Shown here: piece by piece, positions 35,295 through 43,578 of the stretch
Layout: each line of letters begins with the position of its first letter
How positions within the stretch are numbered: the stretch's first letter is position 1
Source: Thermosulfidibacter sp.
Lineage (GTDB): Bacteria > Thermosulfidibacterota > Thermosulfidibacteria > Thermosulfidibacterales > Thermosulfidibacteraceae
Direction of reading: 5' to 3'
Assembly (NCBI GenBank): GCA_023269715.1
Contig: JAGDVO010000013.1
Coordinates: 876 to 44,453, forward strand
Length of the DNA stretch: 43,578 nt
The notes under the pieces: generated by a model
What the model was told of the DNA's origin: nothing
The model's database searches: none
What the model saw: the letters and a program-made list of their open reading frames with translations, nothing else
Made by a program: the position numbers and the translations under genes

Positions 35295-35301
35295 CTAAAA
35301 T

Positions 35302-37653
35302 ATGGGTAAAATCATAAGAATTGAAGCTAGCGCTGGGAGTGGAAAAACAAGAGCCCTTGCCACTCACTTTTTAAAACTCCTCTCAGAAATGGAGCCATCA
35401 AAGGAGAACCTCAATAAGGTCCTAGCTATCACATTTACAAACAAAGCTGCAGAAGAGATGAAAGAAAGAATAATAAAATATCTAAAGGAAATCTCATTTG
35501 AAACTGAAGAAGGATCCTCCTTAGCAAATGAAACCGGATTGGATAGAAAAAGAGCTAGAAAATGGCTAGATGTGATAGTAGAAAATTTTGATTCTTTCAA
35601 TGTTAAAACAATAGATAGCTTCATATTCTCCTTATTTAAAGCTATATCCTTTGATCTGAAAATTTCATCAGATCTAGATGTTACATTTAACATAGATAGA
35701 GAAATTAGCAGAGCTTTTGACGTAATTTTATCAAACATAGATAAAAACAAAGATATAATAGAAAAAGCTCTTCTTGTATATCTTCAAACAGCAGAGGACA
35801 GTATAAGTCTGTATCCAGAAGTTAAGCTAAAAAGGTTGATAACTGATATATATAAACATAACAGAAATTACATAAACGAACTGGAAGATCTAGAAATAAG
35901 TTTAAAAGAGTTAGCAAATAAAATAGATATACTACTTGAAGTTTGTGAAAAACTAGAAACAAAAGAAACCGATAAAGTTCCGAAATCAGAAAAAGAAAAA
36001 CTAGAATACATAATTGAAAAACTAAGAAAAGTAGTTGAAAAAAATAGTTCCTCTAGTTATTACATGAACCTTTACAAAGAAGCCTTTGAGTTATCGAAAA
36101 CCTTTCTAGCCTATAAAGTCTCCGGATACGTACCAATACTGAAAGAAATCCGTAGTATTCTTGATAAATTTTTGTTGAGGGAAGGAAGGGTAAAAGGAGG
36201 AGATGACTGGACCAGAATTGTGGCAGAAAAGGTCCGCGAAGAGGGAAATATCCCGCTTATATATGCCTATATAGGTGGCAAACTACACCACATACTTTTT
36301 GACGAATTTCAGGATACATCAAGAGAACAGTGGGATGCTCTAAAGCCACTATTAGAAAATGTGCTATCCGAAGGTGGTACTCTACTCATAGTTGGAGACA
36401 AGAAACAAGCCATATACGCATGGCGTGGAGGAGACGCCACATTATTCGATAGCTGCCTGGAAGATCTGAGGAGTGCGCATCTAATCTGCCAAGAACTTAC
36501 AAAAAACTTCAGATCCAAAGCCAAAATAGTAGATTTTGTTAATAAATCATTCCATATTTTGAAAAATAATGAAGAAATATTTGAAATAATAGATAACATA
36601 TTCAAAAGCTATGATAAAGATATAAAGGAGATATTATCTCATAGACTCGCAGAAATATATAGCAACGTACACCAAGAATGCCACAGAGCTAGCGATGAAG
36701 ATCTAGATAATATAGTTAATATAGAAGAAGTGGATGGTGAAAACCCCGAATCTATAAATGATTTAATGAAACAAAAAGTAGTAGAAATTATCAAAAAAGA
36801 AGTAAAAAATGGAATTAATCATGGAGATATAGCAGTACTTTTGAGAAGCAATGAAGAAGTTAAAGAATACCAAAAAATACTGATAATAAACGACATACCA
36901 AGCTACAGTCATGTATCTTTACAATTAGAAAAATCCAAAATAGTAAAATTTTTATTGAATACACTGAGGCTGATCTACAACAGAAACGATAAAGTAGTCA
37001 GATTTAGCCTTACAAATAGTAGACTTATCGATAAACCAATAGAAGCCTTCTTAGGAAGAGTAAAAAGGAGAGTCCTTAATATCAATTCGCCCTATGAGAT
37101 GCTCGCTGCCATACTTGAAGAAACAGGAGTTTCAAAAAGGCTAGAGGACGATTTGGCACATGAAAGGCCTTTTGTTGAAATGCTATTAGAAATCGCGCAC
37201 CAATACGAGTGCGATCAAGGAACAGGTATAAGGAGATTTGTAGAATTCATCGAAGGTGAAAGTCCACCGACAATAGGCTTGCCCGAAGCCGTAGATGCAG
37301 TTCTAGTAAGTACAATCCACAGAGTAAAGGGACTAGAATTCCCTGTGGTAATAGTACCCTATAGAGACTGGTCGGTGGTAACGAAAAGAGTAATAACGGT
37401 ACACGAGGGTAAACTCATATATCTCGGAGAGCTGGATCTTCTAGAAAGAGACCTTAAAATGAAAAAGTTCGATACAATAAGTAGAGAATTCATAGAGCTT
37501 ATAAATCTATTCTACGTGGCTATAACTAGAGCACAAGATAAACTCTACATAATTATACCAAAAAAGGCTTCTAGAAAATCACAGTCAACAAGAAAACTAA
37601 TAGAAAGAATGATAAATTACTATGTTGAAAGTGAGAAGATTACTACAAATTGA
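35302..37653 (+). CDS. addA: AddA/UvrD-type helicase lacking its nuclease domain
   Basis: A 783-residue SF1 helicase. Walker A is ASAGSGKT (9-16), then VLAITFTNKAAEEMKERI (motif Ia), FDSFNVKTIDSF, motif II DEFQDTS near 334, VGDKKQAIYAWRGGD (motif III), STIHRVKGLEF near 670 (motif V) and YVAITRAQDKLYI near 738 (motif VI). The overall plan is that of AddA/RecB, which process double-strand ends for recombination with AddB. The chain stops about 35 residues after motif VI; the C-terminal PD-(D/E)xK nuclease that AddA normally carries is encoded by the next, overlapping ORF in another frame. Unusually AT-rich: 36781-36840 has 15 G+C in 60 bases. No ribosome site; possibly leaderless. Confidence 0.88.
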   Translation: MGKIIRIEASAGSGKTRALATHFLKLLSEMEPSKENLNKVLAITFTNKAAEEMKERIIKYLKEISFETEEGSSLANETGLDRKRARKWLDVIVENFDSFNVKTIDSFIFSLFKAISFDLKISSDLDVTFNIDREISRAFDVILSNIDKNKDIIEKALLVYLQTAEDSISLYPEVKLKRLITDIYKHNRNYINELEDLEISLKELANKIDILLEVCEKLETKETDKVPKSEKEKLEYIIEKLRKVVEKNSSSSYYMNLYKEAFELSKTFLAYKVSGYVPILKEIRSILDKFLLREGRVKGGDDWTRIVAEKVREEGNIPLIYAYIGGKLHHILFDEFQDTSREQWDALKPLLENVLSEGGTLLIVGDKKQAIYAWRGGDATLFDSCLEDLRSAHLICQELTKNFRSKAKIVDFVNKSFHILKNNEEIFEIIDNIFKSYDKDIKEILSHRLAEIYSNVHQECHRASDEDLDNIVNIEEVDGENPESINDLMKQKVVEIIKKEVKNGINHGDIAVLLRSNEEVKEYQKILIINDIPSYSHVSLQLEKSKIVKFLLNTLRLIYNRNDKVVRFSLTNSRLIDKPIEAFLGRVKRRVLNINSPYEMLAAILEETGVSKRLEDDLAHERPFVEMLLEIAHQYECDQGTGIRRFVEFIEGESPPTIGLPEAVDAVLVSTIHRVKGLEFPVVIVPYRDWSVVTKRVITVHEGKLIYLGELDLLERDLKMKKFDTISREFIELINLFYVAITRAQDKLYIIIPKKASRKSQSTRKLIERMINYYVESEKITTN

Positions 37654-38155
37654 TGAAGAAAATATAAATGAGATAATTAAAAAACTATCAGAAGTAAAAA
37701 TGGGCCTTGTAATACACAAAGTACTATCTAACCTGAACATCATAAATGAAAACACAACACGAGAAGATGTAAAAAGTATAACTCATAAAGTACTATATTT
37801 TTACAATAGAAATATACAATATAGCAAAGAAATAGAAGAAATAGCTGAGAAAATTTATAAAGCATCTAATATATTGTACTGGAAATTCATAAATAAAGGA
37901 AAAATAATAAGGGAATATAGCGAAAAGGAAATAATAGTAGTAAAAGATAACATATTATCAATAAAAAGACCGGATAAAATACTAGAGTATGAAGATAAAG
38001 TTATTTTAATAGATTTTAAACTTCATAAACAAGAAGAAAAGTACATAGAACAGATTAAAGAATATAAAGATCTGCTATCTAAAATTTTTAGAAAGAATGT
38101 TGAGTGCTACATATTTTACATAAGTAATTTTGAACTTGTGGAGATGAAATGGTAG
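37622..38155 (+). CDS. Separate AddA-type PD-(D/E)xK nuclease subunit
   Basis: 177 residues in the +1 frame relative to the helicase, overlapping its last 32 bases. It contains the RecB-family nuclease pattern in order: MGLVIHKVL (GxxxH, H32), EYSEKEI (E102), RPDKI (D118), LIDFK (D131, K133) and YIEQIKEYKDLL (Q144, Y148). This is what the missing C-terminus of AddA should look like. The ATG at 37622 has no ribosome site, so translation is presumably coupled to the helicase, or reached by frameshifting; the frame is open upstream only to 37616. It overlaps addB by 7 bases, and its three-gene context supports one AddAB-like complex. It could alternatively be a separate gene by evolutionary fission or reflect a sequencing error. 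Confidence 0.7.
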   Translation: MLKVRRLLQIDEENINEIIKKLSEVKMGLVIHKVLSNLNIINENTTREDVKSITHKVLYFYNRNIQYSKEIEEIAEKIYKASNILYWKFINKGKIIREYSEKEIIVVKDNILSIKRPDKILEYEDKVILIDFKLHKQEEKYIEQIKEYKDLLSKIFRKNVECYIFYISNFELVEMKW

Positions 38156-40974
38156 AAGCTAAAATAGTAGAGTTTGGTAATGATTTTCTCGATATCATAG
38201 CTAAAGATATTACAAAGGATATTACTGAAGATAGAAAACTTTTAATAATTACACCTAACAGAAGATCTTCGCTATTTCTAAAATACAAAATAGCAAAGAA
38301 TATAGGAAAACCTATATTTTCACCAGACATCTATCCAATACACGATCTAGTGAAAGAGTTATACTATAGATACATACCAAATCCAAAAAAAATAGCAAAT
38401 GCGCTTGAAGAGTCATGGATAATATATAACATAATAAAAGATTTTTTTAGTGAAGAAACTTTCAAGGAATGGCACAATTCTCTTTTGTGGAGTACAAGAA
38501 TAGCAGGAACATTTAGAGAATTTATTCTAGAGCTTAAAGAACCAGAGAATATAATATCAATTGAAGTTGAATCAGAAAAATTAAATAAAATAATGTCAGA
38601 CTTAGGAAACATCTACAAAAGATATAAAGAAACTCTAGAAAAATTCAATATCATACCAGAGTCTGCTCTGCTACCCGAGCTTATCAATCAAGATCTTAAG
38701 TTGGATTACAACAAAATAATAATAGCAGGTTTATTTGCACTTACAAAAGCTGAAAATGTATTTTTAAAAAAGATATCACAAGATAAACCAACGGTCATAT
38801 ACTGGCATGTAGACAAAGATGATATAAAAGAACCAATTCTAAGATTGATAAGTGACTGGAAAATAAGTATGAACAATATAAAAATTGTAGAGAGCCAATC
38901 AAAAGTAAACATAAATTTCATAGAAACATATTCATTGCACTCAGAAATAGAAGAAGTAAAGAAAAAAGTACTAGAAATAGGTTTTGATAAAAATCCAGAG
39001 TCCATCGCTATAATTTCAATAAAACCAGAAAATTCCATCCCTCTTTTTATTTCTCTAAGGAATATAACAGAAGATATTAACGTTACAGCAGGATTACCAT
39101 TTAAAAAAACTAGCTTATACAACTTCATAAAAGAAATATTAACACTAGTAATATCAGAAGAAAACAATAAATATCCAACAGAAGGATTTATATCACTACT
39201 TGAAAGCATAGATGACAAGACTATAGTAGAACTTATCGATAAAATAATGAAATTTGGTGCAACTTTTATATCTATAGACAAGATAGAGGAGTTAATCGGT
39301 AATAATAGTAAATCCAGGATCTGGGAAGATATAAAAAACATAATAATGTCAATGCGAAAAATAAAAACATTTAAGGAAATGTCTAATATAATAAAGGATA
39401 TTCTAAGATTCTATCTGGAAAACCTAAAAAGCGAAACCGAAGCCCAATTTATACTATACCTTATAGAATATCTCACTCCAATTTTAGAGGAATCCATATT
39501 TTCAGAAGAAGAAATGACATTTAAAAGTATTGCCCAGATAACTCTGAAGACTATAGAAAAGGTCACAATACCACTCGAAGGTGAGCCGTTAAAGGGGATA
39601 CAGATAATGGGACTACTTGAATCAAGAAATCTTACATTTGAAAACATCTTTTTGATAGATGTTAATGAGGGCTGTATCCCTACAACGGGCAATATAGACA
39701 CGATCTTACCGGATTCTGTGAAGGCCCAGCTGGGACTAAAGAAAAAAACAGATATAGAAGAAATCGAATTTTACTACTTCGAAAGAGCTGTAAAAAGTTC
39801 CAAAAATGCCTATATTCTCTGGCAGAGCAATATAAGTTCAAGTAGCGATGCGCTTCTATCAAAGCTAATAAGAAGTAGATTCGTAGAAAGATTAATATGG
39901 GAAATAGAAAAAGATAAAAAGCAAATGCTTCCAGAAAACCTTATAAAACGTGTATCCCTAACGATAAGTCCTAAAATTCTAAAAGAAAATGAGCCTCTTA
40001 AAAAAACCGAATCAAGAGAAAACATATTGGAAGTAATAAAAATACTATCACCATCTAAAATAGAACTTTATCTCCAATGCCCATTAAAATTCTACTATCA
40101 AGAAATATTTAAACTAGGAAGAAGAAATAGAATAACAGAGGTAAGGTACGATGAAATCGGCATAATAATTCACGAAACATTAAAAGAGCTATTTTTATCA
40201 TTTAATCCATATAAAAAAACACCTTTTGAAGTTAAGAAATCATACTTAAGCTTTGAAAAGGTAAAATCTATACTAGAAGGAAAAATAAGATCAAGTAATT
40301 ACATTAAAAATCTATCAGAAGAAAGAAGATTCCTCTTGGAAAAAACTTTAGAATTCGTTATAGAAAATTTCATCAATAAATTTGAAGACACTGTTATATA
40401 CGCTCTAGAAAAGGAATATGAATTGCCGTTTGAATTCACAGACTATGAATCGGGTAAAAACCTTTCGATAAAACTAAAAGGTATAATAGATAGGATAGAC
40501 ATAAACAATAATACTTATACTATAATCGATTACAAAACAGGAAGAATTGAAAGCAAAAAGCTACAAATAAAAAAAATAGAAGAATTATCAAAAGAAATAG
40601 ATTCAATAAAAAATATTCTAGATCTATCAGAAAAATACTCTCTAGAGAATTTAAAAAAGGTAGCAGAAAACTTAATTCATGTTCAACTTTTAACCTACGC
40701 ATACATCTTTACAGGAAGTGAAGACATAAAGAATAAAAACATCGTAGCGAAATATATAAAATTTGGAAACTACAAGGAAGAAGAGATTATAAGCGAAAGA
40801 GGGCATAGACAAACCAAAGAGTCCCCTCTAATGATAATACTAAAAGACCACTATCCTAAAATACTATCCTATATAATAAACCACATACTGAACTCGCCCT
40901 ACTGGCTAAGTTGCGTAGATGAAAACGCCTGCCTCTATTGCGACTATAACATATTTTGTGATTATAAAGTCTAA
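38149..40974 (+). CDS. addB: AddB-type nuclease/inactive helicase subunit
   Basis: A 941-residue protein. It starts with LIITPNRRSSLFLKYKIAK, the N-terminal motif of compact AddB proteins without a Walker A lysine, so its helicase half is structural. The middle (about 480-580) shows GLLESRNLTFENIFLIDVNEG. The C-terminal nuclease has IIIHETLKELF (GxxxH-like), GIIDRID, IIDYKTG near 792 and the Q-x-x-x-Y segment VQLLTYAY. An iron-sulfur cluster site is complete: a Cys near 643 (LQCPLKFYY) and C928-x2-C931-x5-C937 at the end, as in AddB. With the two upstream genes it should resect double-strand breaks. Very AT- and Lys/Ile-rich. Confidence 0.85.
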   Translation: MVEAKIVEFGNDFLDIIAKDITKDITEDRKLLIITPNRRSSLFLKYKIAKNIGKPIFSPDIYPIHDLVKELYYRYIPNPKKIANALEESWIIYNIIKDFFSEETFKEWHNSLLWSTRIAGTFREFILELKEPENIISIEVESEKLNKIMSDLGNIYKRYKETLEKFNIIPESALLPELINQDLKLDYNKIIIAGLFALTKAENVFLKKISQDKPTVIYWHVDKDDIKEPILRLISDWKISMNNIKIVESQSKVNINFIETYSLHSEIEEVKKKVLEIGFDKNPESIAIISIKPENSIPLFISLRNITEDINVTAGLPFKKTSLYNFIKEILTLVISEENNKYPTEGFISLLESIDDKTIVELIDKIMKFGATFISIDKIEELIGNNSKSRIWEDIKNIIMSMRKIKTFKEMSNIIKDILRFYLENLKSETEAQFILYLIEYLTPILEESIFSEEEMTFKSIAQITLKTIEKVTIPLEGEPLKGIQIMGLLESRNLTFENIFLIDVNEGCIPTTGNIDTILPDSVKAQLGLKKKTDIEEIEFYYFERAVKSSKNAYILWQSNISSSSDALLSKLIRSRFVERLIWEIEKDKKQMLPENLIKRVSLTISPKILKENEPLKKTESRENILEVIKILSPSKIELYLQCPLKFYYQEIFKLGRRNRITEVRYDEIGIIIHETLKELFLSFNPYKKTPFEVKKSYLSFEKVKSILEGKIRSSNYIKNLSEERRFLLEKTLEFVIENFINKFEDTVIYALEKEYELPFEFTDYESGKNLSIKLKGIIDRIDINNNTYTIIDYKTGRIESKKLQIKKIEELSKEIDSIKNILDLSEKYSLENLKKVAENLIHVQLLTYAYIFTGSEDIKNKNIVAKYIKFGNYKEEEIISERGHRQTKESPLMIILKDHYPKILSYIINHILNSPYWLSCVDENACLYCDYNIFCDYKV

Positions 40975-40977
40975 TTT

Positions 40978-41706
40978 TTATGATCCTCCAGACCTTCCGC
41001 ACAAGATTTCCATGAACTCTAGGGCGTTCTTGTACATACAGGAATTGTTAAAGAACACATAACCCTCGTTTTTACATAGGTCCTTCAACCTTAAAAGCTC
41101 CTCACGAGAGTAATCGTAATTGTAAGTCTTCAGATTCCCGTGAAGTCTGTAGTAGGTTATATCGCCGTATAACTGAGGACCACTTAAGAAAGGATCAGTA
41201 GCATGAATAATACCTAGTAGACTACAAACATTTACCACAGCCTCTCTATCCCAACTTTCACCCCTCATCTCCCAGAAAACAAGATACTTCTCCTTTATGA
41301 AACTGTAGTATTCAAAAAATCTGACCATTCTCTCCACATTCTCACTGCTATAGACAAATCTACTGGGTGTTTGAAAGAGCAAACCCTTCACTGGCAACCT
41401 ATTTATAAGGCTAAGGAAACTATCCATCTCTCTCTTTACCACATCGCTCAGTCTAAAAAAGCCACACTCCTTTATTTCATCCCCCTTAAGATTGGACCTC
41501 CTGTAAGTCGGGCTACCCGGTGGATGGGTGACACATTGGGGTACCTTAAAGACAAACTCAAAACTCTCCGGTAGCGACCTTTTCCAACCTTCCACCTGCT
41601 TCTCACTCAAAGCTCTGTAAAAAGAGATCTGTACTTCAACAGTGGGGAAAATCTTAAAGTACTTCTTATAACTAACAGGAAACCCACAGCAACCTATCTT
41701 TACCAT
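40978..41706 (-). CDS. DUF72 family protein
   Basis: A 242-residue TIM-barrel-like DUF72 protein. It begins VKIGCCGFPVS in place of the usual IGTSGW start, then VEVQISFYRALSEKQVEGW (usually VELNSTFY), FEFVFKVPQCVTHP, LLFQTPSRF, FWEMRGESW, YYRLHGN and VFFNNSC near the end, all in family order. The function of DUF72 is not established. Its 3' end faces the addB end, four bases away. The start shares a 28-base divergent promoter region with aroA: a minus-strand TATAAT at 41725-41720 overlaps the aroA -10 box. Confidence 0.8.
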   Translation of the reverse strand: MVKIGCCGFPVSYKKYFKIFPTVEVQISFYRALSEKQVEGWKRSLPESFEFVFKVPQCVTHPPGSPTYRRSNLKGDEIKECGFFRLSDVVKREMDSFLSLINRLPVKGLLFQTPSRFVYSSENVERMVRFFEYYSFIKEKYLVFWEMRGESWDREAVVNVCSLLGIIHATDPFLSGPQLYGDITYYRLHGNLKTYNYDYSREELLRLKDLCKNEGYVFFNNSCMYKNALEFMEILCGRSGGS

Positions 41707-41727
41707 CCTAGATTAAAACATTATACT
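41699..41727 (+). promoter_or_regulatory. aroA promoter giving a near-leaderless transcript, overlapping a divergent -10 box
   Basis: TTTACC (41699-41704), 17-base spacer, TATACT (41722-41727); the aroA ATG is at 41735, 8 bases after the -10 box. On the other strand TATAAT spans 41725-41720 for the DUF72 gene, so the two -10 elements overlap and transcription should be mutually exclusive. Confidence 0.5.
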
Positions 41728-41734
41728 GGAAAAC

Positions 41735-42997
41735 ATGAAAGTAAAGGTATACCCAAGAAAAACTGGTTTCACTGGTGAATTCAGTGTCCCACCCGATAAG
41801 TCTATAACCCACAGAGCCTATATAATTGGGGGTCTAGCAAAAAAAGAGGTCTTAATCGAAAACCCCCTGAGAGCCAAAGACTGCAACTCCACCCTGGAAT
41901 GTCTAAAAAAATGTGGAATACACGTAGAAGATAGAGGAGAGAAAGTAACGATAAAAGGAGATTATCGGGAACCGGAAGATATATTGGATGCTGGTAACTC
42001 TGGTACAACATCGAGAATTCTGATGGGTATACTATCCTCCTATCCTTTCTTCTCTATTATCACAGGAGACGAATCGCTAAGAAGAAGACCTATGGGTAGA
42101 GTGATAAAACCACTGAAAATGATGGGAGCAACTATAATAGGCAGGGATAACGATAGATTCCTCCCAGTAGCCATAAAAGGAGGAAACCTAAAGGGAATAA
42201 AGTACGAATTGGAAGTTCCAAGTGCACAGGTAAAATCAGCTATTATACTCGCTGGACTGAGAGCCGAAGGAGAGACAGTAGTCATCGAACAATTCAAAAG
42301 TAGAAACCATACTGAAAACATGTTAAAAGCCCTTGGAGCCAAAATAACCATCGATGATAACAAGGTAACCGTCAAATCATCGGAAATAGAAGGCTTTAAG
42401 CTAAGAGTTCCTCTAGATCCTTCTTCCGCTAGTTTCCTCCTGACAATAGCCCTTTTGGTACCGAGTAGTGAAGTGATCATAAAGGAAGTACTGTTGAATC
42501 CCTACAGGATAGGCTATTTTAAGAAGCTAAAAGAGATGGGCTGTAACATAAATTGGGAAATAACAGAATGGAGACTTAACGAACCAGTTGGTACAGTTTG
42601 GGCAAAATATACAGGTTGTATAAAAGGGGTAAAGGTGACTAAAGAAGAAGTCCCTTCAATAATAGATGAACTTCCACTACTTGCACTTGTAGCAACTCAA
42701 AGCGAAGGAAAAACGGAAATAGTAGGAGCGGAAGAACTGAGGGTAAAGGAGAGTGACAGAATAAAAGCAGTGGTCGAAGAACTTGGTAAACTCGGAGCAA
42801 AAATAGAAGAATTACCGGATGGTATGATCATAGAAGGTCCTACAGTACTGAAAGGCGGGAATGTCCACTCACACAGGGACCACAGAATAGCAATGATGCT
42901 AGCAATAGCGGGGTTAATAAGTAAAGAGGGGGTGGAAATAGATTCTGCAGAATGGGTTGACATTTCCTTCCCCGGGTTCTTTCAACTTATATTATGA
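41735..42997 (+). CDS. aroA: 3-phosphoshikimate 1-carboxyvinyltransferase (EPSP synthase)
   Basis: A 420-residue EPSP synthase of the shikimate pathway, joining shikimate-3-phosphate and PEP. It shows PPDKSITHRAYI near the N-terminus (Lys of the PEP site), LDAGNSGTTSRILMG, RRPMGRVIKPLKMMGA, PSAQVKSAIILAGL, DPSSASFLLTIAL, DELPLLALVAT and VKESDRIKAV. HRDHRIAMMLAIAG and WVDISFPGFF close the protein. Both halves of the inverse barrel are complete. There is only a weak GGA before the ATG. Its stop overlaps the recG start (ATGA). Confidence 0.96.
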   Translation: MKVKVYPRKTGFTGEFSVPPDKSITHRAYIIGGLAKKEVLIENPLRAKDCNSTLECLKKCGIHVEDRGEKVTIKGDYREPEDILDAGNSGTTSRILMGILSSYPFFSIITGDESLRRRPMGRVIKPLKMMGATIIGRDNDRFLPVAIKGGNLKGIKYELEVPSAQVKSAIILAGLRAEGETVVIEQFKSRNHTENMLKALGAKITIDDNKVTVKSSEIEGFKLRVPLDPSSASFLLTIALLVPSSEVIIKEVLLNPYRIGYFKKLKEMGCNINWEITEWRLNEPVGTVWAKYTGCIKGVKVTKEEVPSIIDELPLLALVATQSEGKTEIVGAEELRVKESDRIKAVVEELGKLGAKIEELPDGMIIEGPTVLKGGNVHSHRDHRIAMMLAIAGLISKEGVEIDSAEWVDISFPGFFQLIL

Positions 42998-43578
42998 AGT
43001 TACTGGAGTTTTTAAAAACTCCCCTAGAAAACTTAAAAGGTATAAGGCCAGAGTACATAAGAAAACTGAAGAAGGCAGGAATAGTAACTGTAGGTGATCT
43101 GCTCTACCTAACACCAAGGACCTATGAGGATAGAAAGAAACTGAAGAAAATGAAGGATTTAAAAGATGGAGAAAAAGCTGTCTTTATAGGGAGAGTTGTA
43201 GACGTAAATATAATCAAAACACCTAAAGGGAAAGAGGTTTTTGAGGTAACCTTTTCCGACGGCACAGGAGAAATAAAGGCAAAGTGGTTTCACTACAACA
43301 AAAGGGGATTCCTTGAAAGGTTTAAGCCGAACAGCGAATTTATAATAGTAGGTAAGGTAACGAAGAACTTGTTCGAAGGAAGTCTTGAAGTAATACATCC
43401 AGAAACGAGGAGTCTAAGAAGTGTGGATGTGGAAGATGTCCTTAAATTAATCCCCATATACCCAAGTGTAATGGAATTGGAATCCAAAACAATAGAATCC
43501 ATAATAGACAAGATCTTAAGTAGAATAGAAAACCTCAACGAAGATTATCTACCCAGTTGGCTTCTTAGAGAGCTAAAG
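42994..43578 (+). CDS. recG: ATP-dependent DNA helicase RecG, N-terminal part (runs off the window)
   Basis: The frame opens at ATG 42994, overlapping the aroA stop by 4 bases, and remains open for 195 codons to the window end. LKGIRPEYIRKLKKAGIVTVGDLLYLTPRTYEDR-type sequence is the N-terminal helical and wedge-domain start of RecG. It is followed by the OB fold: VFIGRVVDVNI, FEVTFSDGTGEIKAKWF and LEVIHPE. IPIYPSVMELESKTI continues the family alignment toward the helicase domains, which lie outside the window. RecG rescues stalled forks and branch-migrates Holliday junctions. Confidence 0.92.
   Translation, partial: MKLLEFLKTPLENLKGIRPEYIRKLKKAGIVTVGDLLYLTPRTYEDRKKLKKMKDLKDGEKAVFIGRVVDVNIIKTPKGKEVFEVTFSDGTGEIKAKWFHYNKRGFLERFKPNSEFIIVGKVTKNLFEGSLEVIHPETRSLRSVDVEDVLKLIPIYPSVMELESKTIESIIDKILSRIENLNEDYLPSWLLRELK

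Noticed and set aside
37560-37566. A AAA AAG heptamer in the correct phase near the addA 3' end, identical to the dnaX -1 slippery site
   Set aside because: A -1 shift there leads into a different frame from the nuclease ORF, which is in the +1 frame and is open only from 37616.
38706-39341. 211-codon leftward ORF opposite addB
   Set aside because: Hydrophobic Ile/Ser/Phe-rich translation is what antisense of a Lys/Glu/Ile-rich gene gives; no motif or start signal.

Overview
The window reads as chromosome of a diderm, probably thermophilic, low-GC bacterium. Visible support: a TonB-family protein and rhamnose/polysaccharide genes (outer membrane), heavy use of ATA (Ile) and AGA/AGG (Arg) codons, A-rich coding strands and very tight gene packing with many 4-base ATGA overlaps. 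No rRNA or other taxonomic marker lets me name a phylum.

Layout. (1) 1-12.6 kb, all leftward: a surface-glycan locus. It holds a partial GT2 glycosyltransferase, two SAM methyltransferases, two GT4 glycosyltransferases, a GDP-mannose-4,6-dehydratase-like SDR, the full dTDP-L-rhamnose pathway (rfbA-C-B-D, each overlapping the next by 4 bases), and two clearly paralogous MurJ/MviN-type flippases on either side of the rhamnose genes. A 74-codon gene with its own good promoter and a 48-codon remnant ORF sit inside it. (2) 12.6-13.65 kb, leftward: tRNA-Glu, tRNA-Lys with a strong promoter, and uppP, which recycles the undecaprenyl carrier used by the glycan genes. (3) 13.8-16.9 kb, rightward: a macrodomain protein, a COG1237-type metallo-beta-lactamase-fold protein, methylthioadenosine phosphorylase and a Rossmann/DUF2520 oxidoreductase in one operon. 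(4) 17.0-19.6 kb, rightward: two membrane proteins related to cytochrome bd subunit I, the first carrying a C-terminal cytochrome c domain, ending at a bidirectional hairpin terminator. (5) 19.6-33.75 kb, leftward, three transcription units: DEAD-box helicase / DUF2892 / leuS / degenerate GGDEF protein; ferritin-like / nadE / TonB-like / SfsA-DUF123 fusion / histidine phosphatase; iron-sulfur flavoprotein / acyl-CoA dehydrogenase / enoyl-CoA hydratase family / hemW. (6) 33.9-41 kb, rightward: an AI-2E/PerM-family permease, rpsU with a hairpin terminator, then a very AT-rich AddA-type helicase, a separately encoded AddA-type nuclease and AddB. (7) 41-43.6 kb: a DUF72 gene (leftward), divergent from aroA and the 5' part of recG.

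The points most worth following are: the bd-like pair, whose heme-ligand positions appear split between its two subunits; the fission of AddA into helicase and nuclease; the duplicated flippase around the rhamnose cassette; the macrodomain/MBL/MTA-phosphorylase operon; and a GGDEF protein that lost its catalytic residues but kept the c-di-GMP inhibitory-site motif. I see no CRISPR array, rRNA, complete insertion sequence or prophage.
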